Positions 54,346 to 64,000 of a stretch of DNA of 64,000 nt are shown in pieces. This stretch comes from Mesorhizobium shangrilense. Its GTDB lineage: Bacteria; Pseudomonadota; Alphaproteobacteria; Rhizobiales; Rhizobiaceae. The notes under the pieces are model-generated. The model ran no database searches. It was not told where the DNA came from and saw only the letters and a list, made by a program, of their open reading frames with translations. The first letter of the stretch is position 1; the number at the start of each line of letters is the position of its first letter. The stretch spans positions 21,689 through 85,688 of the forward strand of contig NZ_JBEWSZ010000013.1 of assembly GCF_040537815.1 (NCBI RefSeq), written 5' to 3'. Position numbers and translations under genes: made by a program.

Positions 54346-55407
54346 TCAAGCGAGCGTGATCCCGTAGGCGCGGCAGTCGGCCTCGACCATTTCCGAGACG
54401 AGCTCATCGAAAGTGGTCTTGGGCTTCCAGTCGAGCTTGGTGGCCGCCTTGGAGGCATCACCGATCAGCAGGTCAACCTCGGTCGGACGGAAATAACGCT
54501 TGTCTATACGGATCAGCGCCTGATTACTCCTACGTTCGCGGCCCACCTCGTCAACGCCTTCGCCTTCCCAGACGATCTCCTTCCCGACCCGCCTGAAGGC
54601 AGCCTCGACAAAGCTGCGGACCGAATGCGTCTCGCCTGTCGCGAGCACAAAATCGTCAGGCTCATGGTGCTGCAGGATGCGCCACATGCCCTCGACATAG
54701 TCGCGGGCCGAGCCCCAGTCGCGCTTTGCCTCCAGGTTGCCAAGATAGAGGCAGTCCTGCTTGCCGGCCATAATCGCAGCTACTGCACGGGTCACCTTGC
54801 GCGTGATGAAAGTTTCGCCGCGCGTCGGCCCTTCGTGATTGAATAGTATCCCGTTACTTGCATAGAGCCCGTATGCCTCGCGGTAGTTCACGGTGATCCA
54901 GTAGGCGTAGAGCTTTGCCACTGCATAGGGCGAGCGTGGATAAAACGGGGTAGTCTCCTCCTGCGGGACGGCCTGGACCGAACCGAAGAGTTCGGAAGTG
55001 GAGGCCTGGTAAAACCGCGTTTTTTCCTCGAGGCGAAGAATGCGGATCGCTTCCAGCAGCCGCAGCGTGCCGAGCGCATCGGCATTGGCGGTATATTCGG
55101 GGGTCTCGAAAGAGACTTGCACGTGGCTTTGCGCAGCCAGATTGTAGATTTCGTCAGGCTGCGTCTCCTGCAGGAGACGTATCAGGTTTGTCGCATCCGT
55201 CATGTCCCCGTAATGCAGGACCATGTCGGGATGGTCCTCATGAGGATCTTGATACAGGTGGTCGATGCGCTGGGTATTCCCGATCAGCGAGGCCCGCCGC
55301 TTCAGGCCATGTACCATATAGCCCTTCGAAAGCAGCAGTTCGGCGAGCAACGCGCCGTCCTGGCCGGTGATACCTGTAATGAATGCTGTACGCCGAGGTG
55401 AACTCAT
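54346..55407 (-). CDS. noeL: GDP-mannose 4,6-dehydratase
   Basis: This 353-residue NADP enzyme converts GDP-mannose to GDP-4-keto-6-deoxymannose, the first step to GDP-fucose for Nod-factor or surface-sugar decoration. It has the cofactor motif [17 protein letters not shown], the catalytic [10 protein letters not shown] (Tyr-x-x-x-Lys) and the [14 protein letters not shown] substrate segment. I start at ATG 55407; the frame extends to 55494 without support. A nod box 275 bases upstream indicates flavonoid/NodD induction. Confidence 0.93.
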   Translation of the reverse strand: MSSPRRTAFITGITGQDGALLAELLLSKGYMVHGLKRRASLIGNTQRIDHLYQDPHEDHPDMVLHYGDMTDATNLIRLLQETQPDEIYNLAAQSHVQVSFETPEYTANADALGTLRLLEAIRILRLEEKTRFYQASTSELFGSVQAVPQEETTPFYPRSPYAVAKLYAYWITVNYREAYGLYASNGILFNHEGPTRGETFITRKVTRAVAAIMAGKQDCLYLGNLEAKRDWGSARDYVEGMWRILQHHEPDDFVLATGETHSVRSFVEAAFRRVGKEIVWEGEGVDEVGRERRSNQALIRIDKRYFRPTEVDLLIGDASKAATKLDWKPKTTFDELVSEMVEADCRAYGITLA

Positions 55408-55681
55408 TTCTGATATTTCCGTGAATGAAGCGTGTGGGCAGGAATAGTCAACGGCGCGTAGGAAGACTAACTGCGCGCTACAATCGCGGTGCAATCAACG
55501 CTGTATGACCGTCTTAGCTAGGGTCTGAGGCTTGGGTGATATTAAGAGCGTGCGGATTACATCGAATGTGGTGTGCCCTCGGCATCAGACCCAGAAGGAC
55601 TTCGCTCCATCTTCCGCACGACGGGAGAAACCTCCTTGTAGGCGTCGCCTTCCGAAGCGGCGTCTTTTCATGTCCGTTACT

Positions 55682-55728
55682 CGTCGTAAAATCGATTGTT
55701 TCGATGCAATGCATCCACAGGACGGATG
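55682..55728 (-). promoter_or_regulatory. nod box (NodD binding site) before noeL
   Basis: Read on the minus strand, the site starts with CATCC(G), has GTGGATGCATTGCATCGA in the middle and ends with AAACAATCGATTTTACGA. This is the conserved nod-box layout including the ATC-N9-GAT half-sites and the AAACAATC(A/G)ATTTTAC 3' part. Orientation is toward noeL. Confidence 0.88.
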
Positions 55729-55915
55729 AACTCTTATCGATTAGATGGAAAGTTCAGAGCCTTTGAACGCAGATCAGCTCAGCGAGATCCGCGCCGCGAG
55801 GAGATGGCAAGAGCCGTTTTCCACGCCACAGTCCGTAAATACTGGGTGCTAGCCTCCGTGTTCCGGTGCGGAGCTGCCCTATTAGCCTACCGGCAAAAGG
55901 ACAACGACGTGTCAA

Positions 55916-55931
55916 TGTCGGATACCCGACA
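55916..55931 (+). promoter_or_regulatory. NifA upstream activator site
   Basis: TGTCGGATACCCGACA, a near-perfect palindrome, matches TGT-N10-ACA 47 bases before the -24 box at 55978. Confidence 0.8.
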
Positions 55932-55977
55932 GGAACACAAATCTGCTAACCCGTTGCTTTAATGAAAATTTCCTTTC

Positions 55978-55993
55978 TGGCACGTTCCATGCT
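55978..55993 (+). promoter_or_regulatory. Sigma-54 promoter of the iscN remnant
   Basis: TGGCACGTTCCATGCT has a perfect -24 box and GC at the -12 position. It precedes the dead iscN gene by 36 bases. Confidence 0.75.
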
Positions 55994-56028
55994 TGAGGCC
56001 TTCCGAACGCATCAGCCGAGGTCGTCCT

Positions 56029-56285
56029 ATGATCAGGCTCACCGAAAATGCTGTCGCCGCATTTAAGGCCGCGGTCTCGCTGGCCGCCGAGCCGGTCGAA
56101 GGTCGGCGCATCATGGTCGAGGGGGGCGGCTGCGCCGGATTAAAATCCGGAATTTGGAAAGCATCTCGCTGACGGTGACGCGGTCATCGAGGCGGTCGGA
56201 ACTAGGACATACGTCGATCCCGCCAACGAACCACATGTCGCCGGCATGACTGTCGCTCTCGTCACTGGGCTGGGATCCTTGGGCT
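56029..56285 (+). pseudogene. iscN: iscN/hesB-like A-type Fe-S carrier remnant
   Basis: ATG 56029 begins MIRLTENAVAAFKAAVSLAA, then VEGRRIMVEGGGCAG, the start of a nif-specific IscA/HesB protein. A frameshift and stops follow within about 45 codons. DNA matching the C-terminal part (YVDPANEPHVAGM) remains in another frame. The second cysteine motif is lost. In rhizobia iscN normally leads an iscN-nifUS operon; neither nifU nor nifS follows. Confidence 0.7.
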
Positions 56286-56804
56286 TAAATCACCGTCTAC
56301 CCCGCCGGCACGACTTGGAGATGGAATATTGCATAATTTTCTTAAACAATTCCGCTTATGGATAAATGAGGCTGTCAAGGATTTTTCCAGCGAGCATTCG
56401 AGCGCGCATGTGTCAGCGTGCGGCGTCGTCTTTTTTGATGACGACAATTGTAGCTATTCGATCCCTCCGTCTACTGTTTCGTCCCTCGATGCGGGGTCTG
56501 AGAACGCGCCTTCCAGTGATTGAGACGAAGCGCCTTGACGGTTCAGATTGACATCATTGAACAGCTGATCAGCCAATCGGAACTGTTGCGGTGACCTTTC
56601 GAAGGGACGCACCAAGCTGTAAGCGCCCTTCGAAAAGACGCATGTCTTAGGCGACTGGGGTATATTGATGGGTAGTATTCCAGACTTCAAACTTTCATAA
56701 CGAGCAACGATATCGTGCTGCGCAGGGGCTTGGGAAGTCAGCCTCGCTGTCCCACTGCCAGCAGTCAATGACACGGCGACCTGCACTGACCTGACACTGA
56801 ATCT
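56286..56804. other. Stretch with one weak ORF
   Basis: A minus-strand frame at 56454-56786 could encode 110 residues without recognisable motifs. I do not call it a gene. Otherwise nothing was seen. Confidence 0.35.
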
Positions 56805-57075
56805 TCATCTGGCTGCAATTAGAGCCTCGGCGGGTTTTAGGCCCTGTGGCTTGGGGTGAGCAACGGGCGATCGGCGGAGCTGGTCGGGGTTGCGCAGCCG
56901 ATCGCCCGTTGCGGTTAGATTGGCGGCATAGGCCGCAGGCGTGACGTAGCCCAGCACAGAATGTGTGCGCGATCGTTTATAGTCGTCGACCCATGCGGCG
57001 ATCGTGGTTCGGGCATGGTCGAGGTCGAAGAACAGGGTTTCGTTCAAGAGTTCGTCGCGAATTTCGGCGGGATGT
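56805..57075 (-). mobile_element. IS3-family transposase (OrfB) C-terminal remnant
   Basis: The minus-strand frame reads LNETLFFDLDHARTTIAAWV, DDYKRSRTHSVLGYVTPAAY and AANLTATGDRLRNPDQLRR, the typical end of an IS3-group integrase-core transposase. The catalytic DDE domain is missing upstream. No inverted repeat was found. Confidence 0.8.
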
Positions 57076-57890
57076 TCAAGGGCACGCCCATGGTCCTGCT
57101 TTGCGTGCGCTAAAGCCGCGTGGCGCCGCTACGTCCCTCGAGAATCTCGGCTCGAATATCCGCTCACTACACAGCGAGGTTTGTGACGGAAAAGCTGGTT
57201 TCGTTCGGTATAATCGCATCGAAGCGTAATAGCTGAAACTGGTATCGTCGCATCGATTGAGGGGAAGCCGAAGTCGGTCCGCCGATCGGATTGAAGGCGT
57301 ATATGGGCGCATTGCCAATGAATGAGGCGTCAAGCAGACCCTGGCCAGCCCTCTGAAACCTCAGATGAGATAGGCATGCGGCTATAACGGCCACACTGCC
57401 ATGCTGCTGGGTGCGCCGCCAATTCCTCGCGATACGCGAAAGTTCATGCGCTCGTTACCTTGATCTTGCTGCGGAAGGAGTGCTGGGCGGCCAAGGGAGG
57501 CTCCGGCACGGATCGTGGACACCGTTTCGGCCCAGGCTGAGGAGTTGTTCGCCAAGCAATGGGGGCATGCAGTCTCGCCACATATCAGAGCACGCAAAGC
57601 AGGATCACTCCCTGCGCAAAATGGCGACGTCACAGCCACCGAAATTCGCTGAGGCGCTCCATGCCACGCCGCTGGTAATCAAACGGTGCAACAGATTCTA
57701 CAAGTAATTTCACAGAACCTTTGCGACCTAAAATCCCTAACAATGCTACGTTCACCCCAAGTCTGAATCAGACACCTAGCGCCCTAGGTACCTGAAAGTA
57801 CCCCAACTGAAACGCGAGCCCTGTTCGGATGGTCGGGTCTCGTCTCGTACCCAGCAAATCCCACTTCGATGTACCTGACGGGGAAGTGAT
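57076..57890. other. Intergenic DNA upstream of the GHMP kinase operon
   Basis: No full gene was recognised. A plus-strand stretch at 57500-57650 has gene-like codon bias but no start. No sigma-54, NifA, nod or tts motif was found near 57690-57890. Confidence 0.4.
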
Positions 57891-58934
57891 ATGGCGGTCC
57901 AAAATTCTGTACATCCTATCGGCCCTCTGGGAAGCGGTGCGAGCATGTCGACCAGAGAACTTCTCGAGGCGGCCACCGATGAAGTTTGGAGCCCATACAT
58001 GTATCACCAGACGTTCGATAGCGCGGATGCGACCCAGATTATCGCCGAGGATGCGCAGCAGCGAAGGGTTCATTCTAGCGACGCTCTTTGTTGCGGCACA
58101 TTCGGCGAGTTGCTGCAAGGTCAGCTGCCGGTCGGCTCGGTTCCCCGGGACCCTCATTTCTTGGTCACGATGCCCATCGCGCTCTTTGCGCGAGCTCACT
58201 TCATGCCGATTGCAGGCACACGATCCGTAACCGTTTATCCGTCACATAAAGTCAAAGCAAAACGACTGGCTGAGACCCTCGTGATTGCGCTCGGCGTCTC
58301 AGGAGGAATCCTCCTTTTGCAATCGGAACTCCCAGAAGGCAAAGGGCTGGCGAGTTCGTCTGCGGACCTTGTTGCGGCTGCACGGTCAATCGCCGGGTGC
58401 TTCAAGCGTAGAGTCCGGACATCGTTGATTGAGAAGTTAATGGCGGAGGTCGAGCCATCCGACGGGGTGATGTACCCAGGAGTGGTCGCATATCAACAGC
58501 GAGCATGCAACCTTCTCTCCTTCCTTGGGCAAATGCCGCCGCTTGCAATCGTAGGTATCGATGAAGGAGGGACGGTCGAAACCGTCGACTATAATCAACG
58601 GCGAGGTGAAATCTCCGCCAGTCACAGGGCAGAATATCACGAATTACTCGACCGCGCACGAATAGCAATTCCGCAGGGTGACACGGCCACGATAGGCAGA
58701 ATAGCTACAGTCAGCGCCCTCCTGCATCAGGAGCGGGTTCCAAAGGAGCACCTGAACTCGATGCTGAAAGTATCCGAGGCCACTGGTGCTCTCGGGATCA
58801 TAGTCGCGCACAGCGGCACAATGATTGGAATTCTGCTTGATCGAATGGCGGCTGAGTTTCCACGGAAGCTTCGGTCCGTGCTCGCCCAAGTATCGCCGAT
58901 CGACCACTCGCCAAAAATATATCTGACTATGTGA
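57891..58934 (+). CDS. GHMP-family kinase, PduX-like (threonine/serine kinase)
   Basis: This protein of 347 residues belongs to the GHMP kinases and looks closest to PduX, the L-threonine kinase. The early segment CCGTFGELLQGQLPVG matches the PduX start, the ATP loop is PEGKGLASSSADLVAAA, and the C-terminal glycine motif is TGALGIIVAHSGTMIG. It would make O-phospho-L-threonine or O-phospho-L-serine. It carries about 55 extra N-terminal residues; ATG 57945 is an alternative start. The next gene follows after 24 bases, and that enzyme class can use such phospho-amino acids. Confidence 0.8.
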   Translation: MAVQNSVHPIGPLGSGASMSTRELLEAATDEVWSPYMYHQTFDSADATQIIAEDAQQRRVHSSDALCCGTFGELLQGQLPVGSVPRDPHFLVTMPIALFARAHFMPIAGTRSVTVYPSHKVKAKRLAETLVIALGVSGGILLLQSELPEGKGLASSSADLVAAARSIAGCFKRRVRTSLIEKLMAEVEPSDGVMYPGVVAYQQRACNLLSFLGQMPPLAIVGIDEGGTVETVDYNQRRGEISASHRAEYHELLDRARIAIPQGDTATIGRIATVSALLHQERVPKEHLNSMLKVSEATGALGIIVAHSGTMIGILLDRMAAEFPRKLRSVLAQVSPIDHSPKIYLTM

Positions 58935-58958
58935 CTGGGTGCCGGTGAGGTAAGCAAT

Positions 58959-60014
58959 ATGGACGCTGTTCGCAAACGCCTGCCATTCGCAGGCTATTCC
59001 GATGCCTATGCTCTCCCCAGCATTATTAGGTGTGAGACAAACCTCTATCTAGCGCAGTTCGCGTTCATGAAGCTTCTCCCTGCCAAGTACATCATTGAGC
59101 AGGCGCTGGCTCGAGGGACTTTGACGCACGGCATGAAAGTTATCGAGACCTCGAGCGGAACCTTCGCGCTGGGGCTGGCCGTAGTTTGCCGGGAACGTGG
59201 CTTCCAGCTCGAAATCTTCACAGACCCAGTGATGGACAAAGGCCTGGAAAACAGGTTGAACTCCTTGGGAGCCGAGGTCTTCATAATAACTGAAAAGGCG
59301 AAGCAGGGTGGTTATCAAAGAAGCCGCCTCGACGCATTACACGCTAGGATGAGACAGTTGGGCCACTCCTGTTTCTGGCCCCGCCAATACGAAACACCCG
59401 ACAACCCCGCAGCCTATAAGCTCTTCGCCGATCAAATATCGGGGATGTTGGGCGCCGACGTAACATTGGTCGGTTCTGTAGGGTCGGGCGGCTCAACTTG
59501 TGGAACGATAGACCGCCTCCGCCAAAAAGCCCCTGGTGCGCGCCTGGTCGGAGTGGACACCTTCAATAGCGTCATTTTTGGTCAACCGGACGGCGAACGG
59601 AAGCTGCGGGGGCTGGGGAACAGTCTTGTCCCCAAGAACGTGAAGCATGAACTGTATGACGAGGTGCATTTCATCTCGGCTCCGCTCGCATTTGCTGCAA
59701 CGCGTAACCTTCACGAGCTGCACGCCGTTTTCGCCGGTCCAACTTCCGGAGCGAGCTACATCGTTGGGCGTTGGCTCGCTCGGCAGCATCCAAGAGAAAC
59801 CGTAGTCGTCATATGTCCTGATGAAGGCCACCGCTACGTAGGAGCTGCTTACGACCACGAGTGGCTCAAGCAGAACGGATGCCTACATGAAGGTGTTCTT
59901 CTGGACGCTCCGTCTAGTGAAGAGCATCCCTCGACCGCTCTCCCGCCATGGAACCGATATCGTTGGAATCGGAAAAGCCTGGAAACTGTCCTAAACCCGC
60001 TGGAGGACGTTTGA
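58959..60014 (+). CDS. PLP-dependent cysteine synthase-like enzyme (SbnA/CBS family)
   Basis: This 351-residue fold-type II PLP enzyme resembles SbnA and cystathionine synthases. The substrate loop [15 protein letters not shown] matches the family's (T)SG(N/T)-type motif, the PLP phosphate loop is [12 protein letters not shown], and a C-terminal GPTSGASY completes the site. The PLP lysine is probably in [11 protein letters not shown]. Relatives replace the phosphate of phosphoserine or phosphothreonine with an amino-acid nucleophile. Its stop overlaps the next ATG (TGATG), so the three genes are coupled. Confidence 0.85.
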   Translation: MDAVRKRLPFAGYSDAYALPSIIRCETNLYLAQFAFMKLLPAKYIIEQALARGTLTHGMKVIETSSGTFALGLAVVCRERGFQLEIFTDPVMDKGLENRLNSLGAEVFIITEKAKQGGYQRSRLDALHARMRQLGHSCFWPRQYETPDNPAAYKLFADQISGMLGADVTLVGSVGSGGSTCGTIDRLRQKAPGARLVGVDTFNSVIFGQPDGERKLRGLGNSLVPKNVKHELYDEVHFISAPLAFAATRNLHELHAVFAGPTSGASYIVGRWLARQHPRETVVVICPDEGHRYVGAAYDHEWLKQNGCLHEGVLLDAPSSEEHPSTALPPWNRYRWNRKSLETVLNPLEDV

Positions 60015-62713
60015 TGAACCGAGGTAGCTTCCTCTTCGTGGAAAGCAACACGACGGGCACTGGCGAACTGTTGATCAAGCGGGCCAGCGTCCTGGGCTTT
60101 GAGCCATATATCGTTACGCGCAATCCTGCGCGCTATCCGTTTCTTAAGGACTCCGTCGCTCACGTTATCGAAGCTGAAACGCGTAGTCCGGATGACGTCA
60201 TAGGGGTCGCCGCCAAATTAAGAAGGCTTGCAGGAATATATTCATCGTCGGATTATTTTGTGGAAGCAGCGTCACGTGTCGCGACGGCAATGGGGTTACC
60301 AGCTCCGAACCCGGAGGCTATAGCCACATGCCGGAACAAATGGAAGCAAGCGTCCGAGTTGCAGCGACAATCAATCACGATCCCTGAAACTCGGCTGGCC
60401 ACTTCCGTCAGGGACGTCGAGAATATTCTTGCCCAAGCTACTCTGCCGGTGGTTGTCAAGCCGGTGTCCGGAAGCGGTAGTAGCGGCGTGCGGTTGTGCG
60501 CTACTGCGGCAGCCGCTATCAAGGCGTTTGAGATTGCAAGGGTCGCACTGCTCGATCAAGTGGATCTTCCCAGCCCCGACATCCTCATCCAGCAATATAT
60601 AGAGGGTAAAGAATACTCTGCAGAGATATTTGCTTACGATGGGGCGGTGCATTGCCTTGGAATTCTTGCCAAACACAAAGGGCCGGCTCCCTGCTTCGTC
60701 GAGGTAGGGCACGACTTCCCGGCCCCGCTTCCGGAGCCGTCCCTCAAGGAACTGGCTCCTTTTGCTGCGCGAGCGGTTTCGGCGCTGGGCCTGAAGTTCG
60801 GACCGGCTCATGTAGAGTTCGTGATAGCGGAGTCGGGGCCCGTCATCATTGAGGTCAATCCCAGGCTGGCTGGAGGAATGATTCCAGTCATGCTCTCCCA
60901 CACTTTAGGTACCTCAATCCTGGACATGGTAATCAAACTTTACGCGGGAGAAGCGTTCACGCCTCCACGGGCGAGCGCAAGGGCGGGAGCCATCCGTTTC
61001 CGACTTGCTCACACGTCCGGGAAGCTCAAACGTCTGGGCTTTTCTCGAAATCCAGAGTCTACAGTGCCTGAAGCGGGTCTTCTGAAATCCGAGGGGGAGG
61101 AAGTTAATATATATGGCGACTTTAGAGACCGCGTAGCCTACGCCGTAGGCGTCGCTGATGACCTCGATGCCGCCGCTACGGCAGCTCAACGGATGATCGA
61201 TTCCATTGTAATCGATATCGAGACAACTAGTGATGAAGCGGACAACAAGCAAGCCGCTGGGTCAAACGAGGGCGGGTGGAACCTACATCCCGAAGCGATG
61301 AAGTTGCTCGCTCCGCCCATCGACATCTCGCGCGACGGCCGCCTTCTGCATTACCAAGCGGCCATAGACGAAGCACATCTGGTGATGCTTGCGGACCAGG
61401 GCTTGGTCAGCCAGGCAGCCGCTGCCGATCTCCTCAAGAACATCTTGGCCCTACAGGCCGAGGGCTTTCAGTCTTTGGAGGGTCGCGACGCTCCGCGTGG
61501 CCTCTATCTTGCCTATGAGACAGAACTTGCCACCAGAGCTGGGCCGGAAAAGGCCGGCTGGCTGCACCTTGCGAGGTCCCGCAACGACTTGAACGCGACC
61601 ATTTCTCTCCTGGCCCTTCGGGAAGCTGCGTGTTTCATCTCGCAAGAAATAGGAACTGCACAAGATGCCCTGCTTCTGCGAGCCGAGGAAGCATCGAGAC
61701 TTGTGGCTCCGTTGTTCAGTCAATACCAGATCGCACTCCCTGGGTCGCCCGGGCACTACCTGCTCGGCGTCTTCTTCGCTCTGGGGCGGGAACGCCAGCG
61801 CCTCCATTGCCTGCTGGAAGACATCAGGAACTGCCCTATGGGAGCTGGTGCCGGCGGAGGCACCAGCATGCCTATAGATCCGTTGAAGACCGCAAATCTT
61901 CTGGGATTCGAACTACCGTCATTCAACTCAATTGATGCGGTTGCAAGCCGCGATCATCACCTGCAAGGGCTTTCAGTCTTCGCTGGCATTTCAACTTTGC
62001 TCAGTCGTGTGGCCCAGGACCTGCAGGTTTGGACGACGCGTGAGTTCGCGCTCATCGACGTTCCTCACAATCTTGCCGGCGGCTCTTCCATGCTGCCTCA
62101 AAAGAAGAACCCGTTTCTGCTTGAACACATCAAGGGGTCGGCAAGTACCGTGATCGGCGCATACGTTTCTGCGGCAACAGCAACCTGCAAATCGCCTTTC
62201 AGCAACTCGATCGAAACGAGCAACTACGGCTGCTCTCCATTGGGCCTAGCAGAAGATGCCCTGAAGCGGGCCATAATCCTCACGTCGCTAATGGTGAAGT
62301 TCATGTCTTTCAACGAGAGGTCGATGCGTGAAAATCTGGAAGACGGCTCATCGATGACGGCTGTCGCCGCCGAACGGATGGCGTCGCGAGGCATTCCTTT
62401 CAGGAAGGCCCACACACTAATTGGCGAGATTGCGAAACGCCTGTCACTGGATAGCTCCGTTGCGGAGCGGCGAAGCGAGTTGGCCAGCCACCTCGCTGGC
62501 CTATTACCGGCGAGTCTTGAAGAGTGCAAGGATGCTCTGCAGTTCGGAGGAGGACCCGGAAAAAGATCAACCGACGACCAGGTTTCTGTAGCAAAATCGC
62601 TCTTTCGGGACACGCAGCTGAAATGCGCGGACATACGGGAACGCTGGACGCGCGCCGAGATGCGCCGCAAACAAAGGGTGAAAGAACTCATTGATACTCA
62701 CCGAGCCACTTGA
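60014..62713 (+). CDS. ATP-grasp ligase fused to argininosuccinate lyase-like domain
   Basis: This 899-residue protein is a fusion. Residues 1 to about 420 are an ATP-grasp ligase: [17 protein letters not shown] is the ATP loop, then [14 protein letters not shown] and the metal site [23 protein letters not shown]. Residues from about 440 to the end are an argininosuccinate lyase/fumarase-type domain with [14 protein letters not shown] and the signature [21 protein letters not shown] containing the catalytic serine. The lyase half could remove fumarate from an aspartyl adduct; the ligase half could join the product to another amino acid. Start ATG 60014 has GGAGG upstream and overlaps the previous stop. 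Confidence 0.88.
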   Translation: MNRGSFLFVESNTTGTGELLIKRASVLGFEPYIVTRNPARYPFLKDSVAHVIEAETRSPDDVIGVAAKLRRLAGIYSSSDYFVEAASRVATAMGLPAPNPEAIATCRNKWKQASELQRQSITIPETRLATSVRDVENILAQATLPVVVKPVSGSGSSGVRLCATAAAAIKAFEIARVALLDQVDLPSPDILIQQYIEGKEYSAEIFAYDGAVHCLGILAKHKGPAPCFVEVGHDFPAPLPEPSLKELAPFAARAVSALGLKFGPAHVEFVIAESGPVIIEVNPRLAGGMIPVMLSHTLGTSILDMVIKLYAGEAFTPPRASARAGAIRFRLAHTSGKLKRLGFSRNPESTVPEAGLLKSEGEEVNIYGDFRDRVAYAVGVADDLDAAATAAQRMIDSIVIDIETTSDEADNKQAAGSNEGGWNLHPEAMKLLAPPIDISRDGRLLHYQAAIDEAHLVMLADQGLVSQAAAADLLKNILALQAEGFQSLEGRDAPRGLYLAYETELATRAGPEKAGWLHLARSRNDLNATISLLALREAACFISQEIGTAQDALLLRAEEASRLVAPLFSQYQIALPGSPGHYLLGVFFALGRERQRLHCLLEDIRNCPMGAGAGGGTSMPIDPLKTANLLGFELPSFNSIDAVASRDHHLQGLSVFAGISTLLSRVAQDLQVWTTREFALIDVPHNLAGGSSMLPQKKNPFLLEHIKGSASTVIGAYVSAATATCKSPFSNSIETSNYGCSPLGLAEDALKRAIILTSLMVKFMSFNERSMRENLEDGSSMTAVAAERMASRGIPFRKAHTLIGEIAKRLSLDSSVAERRSELASHLAGLLPASLEECKDALQFGGGPGKRSTDDQVSVAKSLFRDTQLKCADIRERWTRAEMRRKQRVKELIDTHRAT

Positions 62714-62860
62714 ACGAGTAGATATAAGGAAAAAAGTCCAATGGTACTGTCGCCTCGACTTGGCAATGGGTCGTGTCCCGGCGAGTGGATGCTATGCGGC
62801 AAGCGACGAGGGTATGGCATCCTTAAGGGCTGTTGGTCCACATCAGAAAGGAGGTGCCGC

Positions 62861-63719
62861 ATGTCGCAGTCTTTTGACGCAAGCCGTCTCTTACCGCTCT
62901 CGAACAGAATAACACCGTCATTGCCGTAATCGAAATGGGCAAGGCGAAATGGCTGATTGCGGCGCTCGTACCGGGTCTCAAGCGCCAGCCCCTCATGGAG
63001 ATCGATGCCGGCGCGTATCACTGTTGAAGCTGTTGCAGCGCTGGCGCGACGAAGCCGGCCAAGCCGGGCACACGATCAAGCGGATCGCCGTCGCCTATGA
63101 GCCGGCTGGCAACGGTTTCCGGCTGGCGCGTTGCCTGTGGGCCATCCATCCCGCCAGCGTTGCGGTGTCGCGTGAGCACCGGCGCGCCAGACCGATGGTC
63201 TCGACACCGAGCTTTTGATGAGCGCCTTTCTCGGCTGGCTGCGAGGCAAGAAGCGCCATTGCATTATGGCGCGATCCCGACGCTCGAAGAGGGGGACGAG
63301 CAGCGGCCGATCCGCGAACGACAAACCTTGGTCGGTGAGCAGCAGACGCGGCTCGTCAACCGCATCAAGGCGATTCTCGCCCGCTTCGGCATTCGCAGCT
63401 TCCGCATAAGCCTGCGCGATGCGGAAGACAGGCTGATAGCCATCCACGGGACGCTGCTGCCGGACAACACCCGAGCCGAGTTGCACCACTTGCTTGAGCA
63501 GCTCGATCTCGTACGCGCAGATCCGGACCATCGAGGGCGACCGCCTTCTCATCGCACTGAGCAGGATGCTCCGCGCATAGCCAGCACGACGAGCAAGCTT
63601 GGATACGCGTGCGTCGCCTCGATCATATGGCGCCCGCCGGCCCGGCGATTCTCGACTCGTTTGAGGACCAGCGGACTGGCCTCGCCACCGTGAAGATCGT
63701 CTCAAGCGCGGGTACTATG
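62861..63719 (+). mobile_element. IS110-family transposase remnant
   Basis: From ATG 62861, which has AAAGGAGGTGCCGC upstream, pieces in all three frames read as an IS110-type transposase: MSQSFDASRLL, VIEMGKAKWLIAALVPGLKRQP, LLQRWRDEAGQAGHTIKRIAV, VAVSREHRRA, EQQTRLVNRIKAILARFGIRSF and DNTRAELHHLLEQLDLVRA. At least four frameshifts and the missing C-terminal domain make it inactive. Confidence 0.85.
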
Positions 63720-63772
63720 AACCGATAAAGTAGAACGGATTCGGTTTAAAAAGTCAGCCTATGGAGAAAACA

Positions 63773-64000
63773 ATGGAGTACCACTCATACGACAATGAAG
63801 GCCATCAGATCCAGCACGACGGTGGTTTTGATACGGTCGGTTCAATTGCCACAAACGTTGAAGACGGCTTCACAATAGCGGCAGTTGGCGATCTTCTCTT
63901 CGCGCGGCCCGTAACAAAAGGCTATCATCCAGGCTTGGCCGACGTCCTCAGGATCTTTCATAAGGCCGACGTCACTTTCGGCAACTTGGAAACCAACATC
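63773..64000 (+). CDS. CapA-family (poly-gamma-glutamate capsule-type) protein, start only
   Basis: The first 76 codons read AAVGDLLFARPVTKGY, then VLRIFHKADVTFGNLETNI, the start of the CapA/PgsA metallophosphoesterase-like domain (metal-binding GD and GNLE motifs). ATG 63773 has GGAGA upstream; an in-frame ATG at 63761 is less likely. The gene runs off the window. Such proteins act in poly-gamma-glutamate synthesis or on other peptides. It is separated from the diamino-acid-type operon by the IS110 remnant. Confidence 0.75.
   Translation, partial: MEYHSYDNEGHQIQHDGGFDTVGSIATNVEDGFTIAAVGDLLFARPVTKGYHPGLADVLRIFHKADVTFGNLETNI

Noticed and set aside
56454..56786. 110-residue minus-strand ORF as a possible small effector
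   Set aside because: No tts box, no ribosome site and no recognised motif.

Overview
This window looks like part of the symbiosis island or symbiotic plasmid of a nitrogen-fixing legume symbiont, an alphaproteobacterium of the Mesorhizobium/Sinorhizobium group. The evidence is a complete nifHDKENX run with a NifA/sigma-54 promoter, nifQ, a symbiotic rpoN2 with a prxS-type peroxiredoxin, an ACC deaminase gene, a nod box in front of a GDP-mannose 4,6-dehydratase gene, and a very large SUMO-protease type III effector behind a tts-box-like site. The NifH, NifD and NifK proteins read most like Mesorhizobium. Many decayed genes, IS fragments and segmental duplications fit an accessory replicon.

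Layout. 1-3.3 kb: a sigma-54 promoter and beta-hydroxyacid dehydrogenase, an IS21 scrap and an MFS exporter. 3.3-14.4 kb: a NifA-driven operon (CYP127-like P450, ferredoxin, SnoaL-like protein, broken flavin reductase, double SDR with a frameshift, luciferase-like monooxygenase, damaged fdxB copy, nifQ), then prxS-rpoN2 on the other strand. The intergenic promoter block occurs twice, one copy fused to an rpoN 3' fragment. 14.8-20.5 kb: a minus-strand cluster (sulfotransferase remnant, GMC oxidoreductase, class-III aminotransferase, HAD phosphatase, TreT-like glycosyltransferase) with its own sigma-54 promoter and NifA site. 21-24 kb: a secreted S46 peptidase with a NifA/sigma-54-like upstream region, and a nuclease-like protein. 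24.4-26.2 kb: an AbiE toxin-antitoxin pair. 26.9-32.1 kb: the effector. 33-36.2 kb: a MacAB-type exporter. 37-46 kb: nifHDKENX, a NifX-associated gene and a response regulator. 46-51.3 kb: a universal stress protein and a thioredoxin-like protein, each behind a sigma-54 promoter, a fixH remnant, and a chimeric nifH/nifX scrap leading into a second nafX, a DUF683 gene, an intact fdxB and exoX. 51.6-55.7 kb: acdS, a methyltransferase, a nolK remnant, noeL and the nod box. 55.9-57 kb: a NifA-type promoter on a dead iscN, and an IS3 scrap. 57.9-64 kb: a three-gene operon (GHMP kinase, cysteine-synthase-like enzyme, ATP-grasp/argininosuccinate-lyase fusion), an IS110 remnant and the start of a CapA-like gene.

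Reading the promoters by eye gives eleven sigma-54 (-24/-12) elements, seven of them with a TGT-N10-ACA NifA site nearby. They connect the nitrogenase genes to several genes of unknown symbiotic role: the P450 operon, the sugar-modifying cluster, the S46 peptidase, the thioredoxin-like protein and the stress protein. The two most interesting systems are the NifA-linked 14.8-20.4 kb cluster, predicted to make a modified amino-disaccharide, and the 57.9-62.7 kb operon, whose enzyme set matches a route to a 2,3-diamino acid and its ligation. All functional statements rest on reading motifs; no database search was possible.
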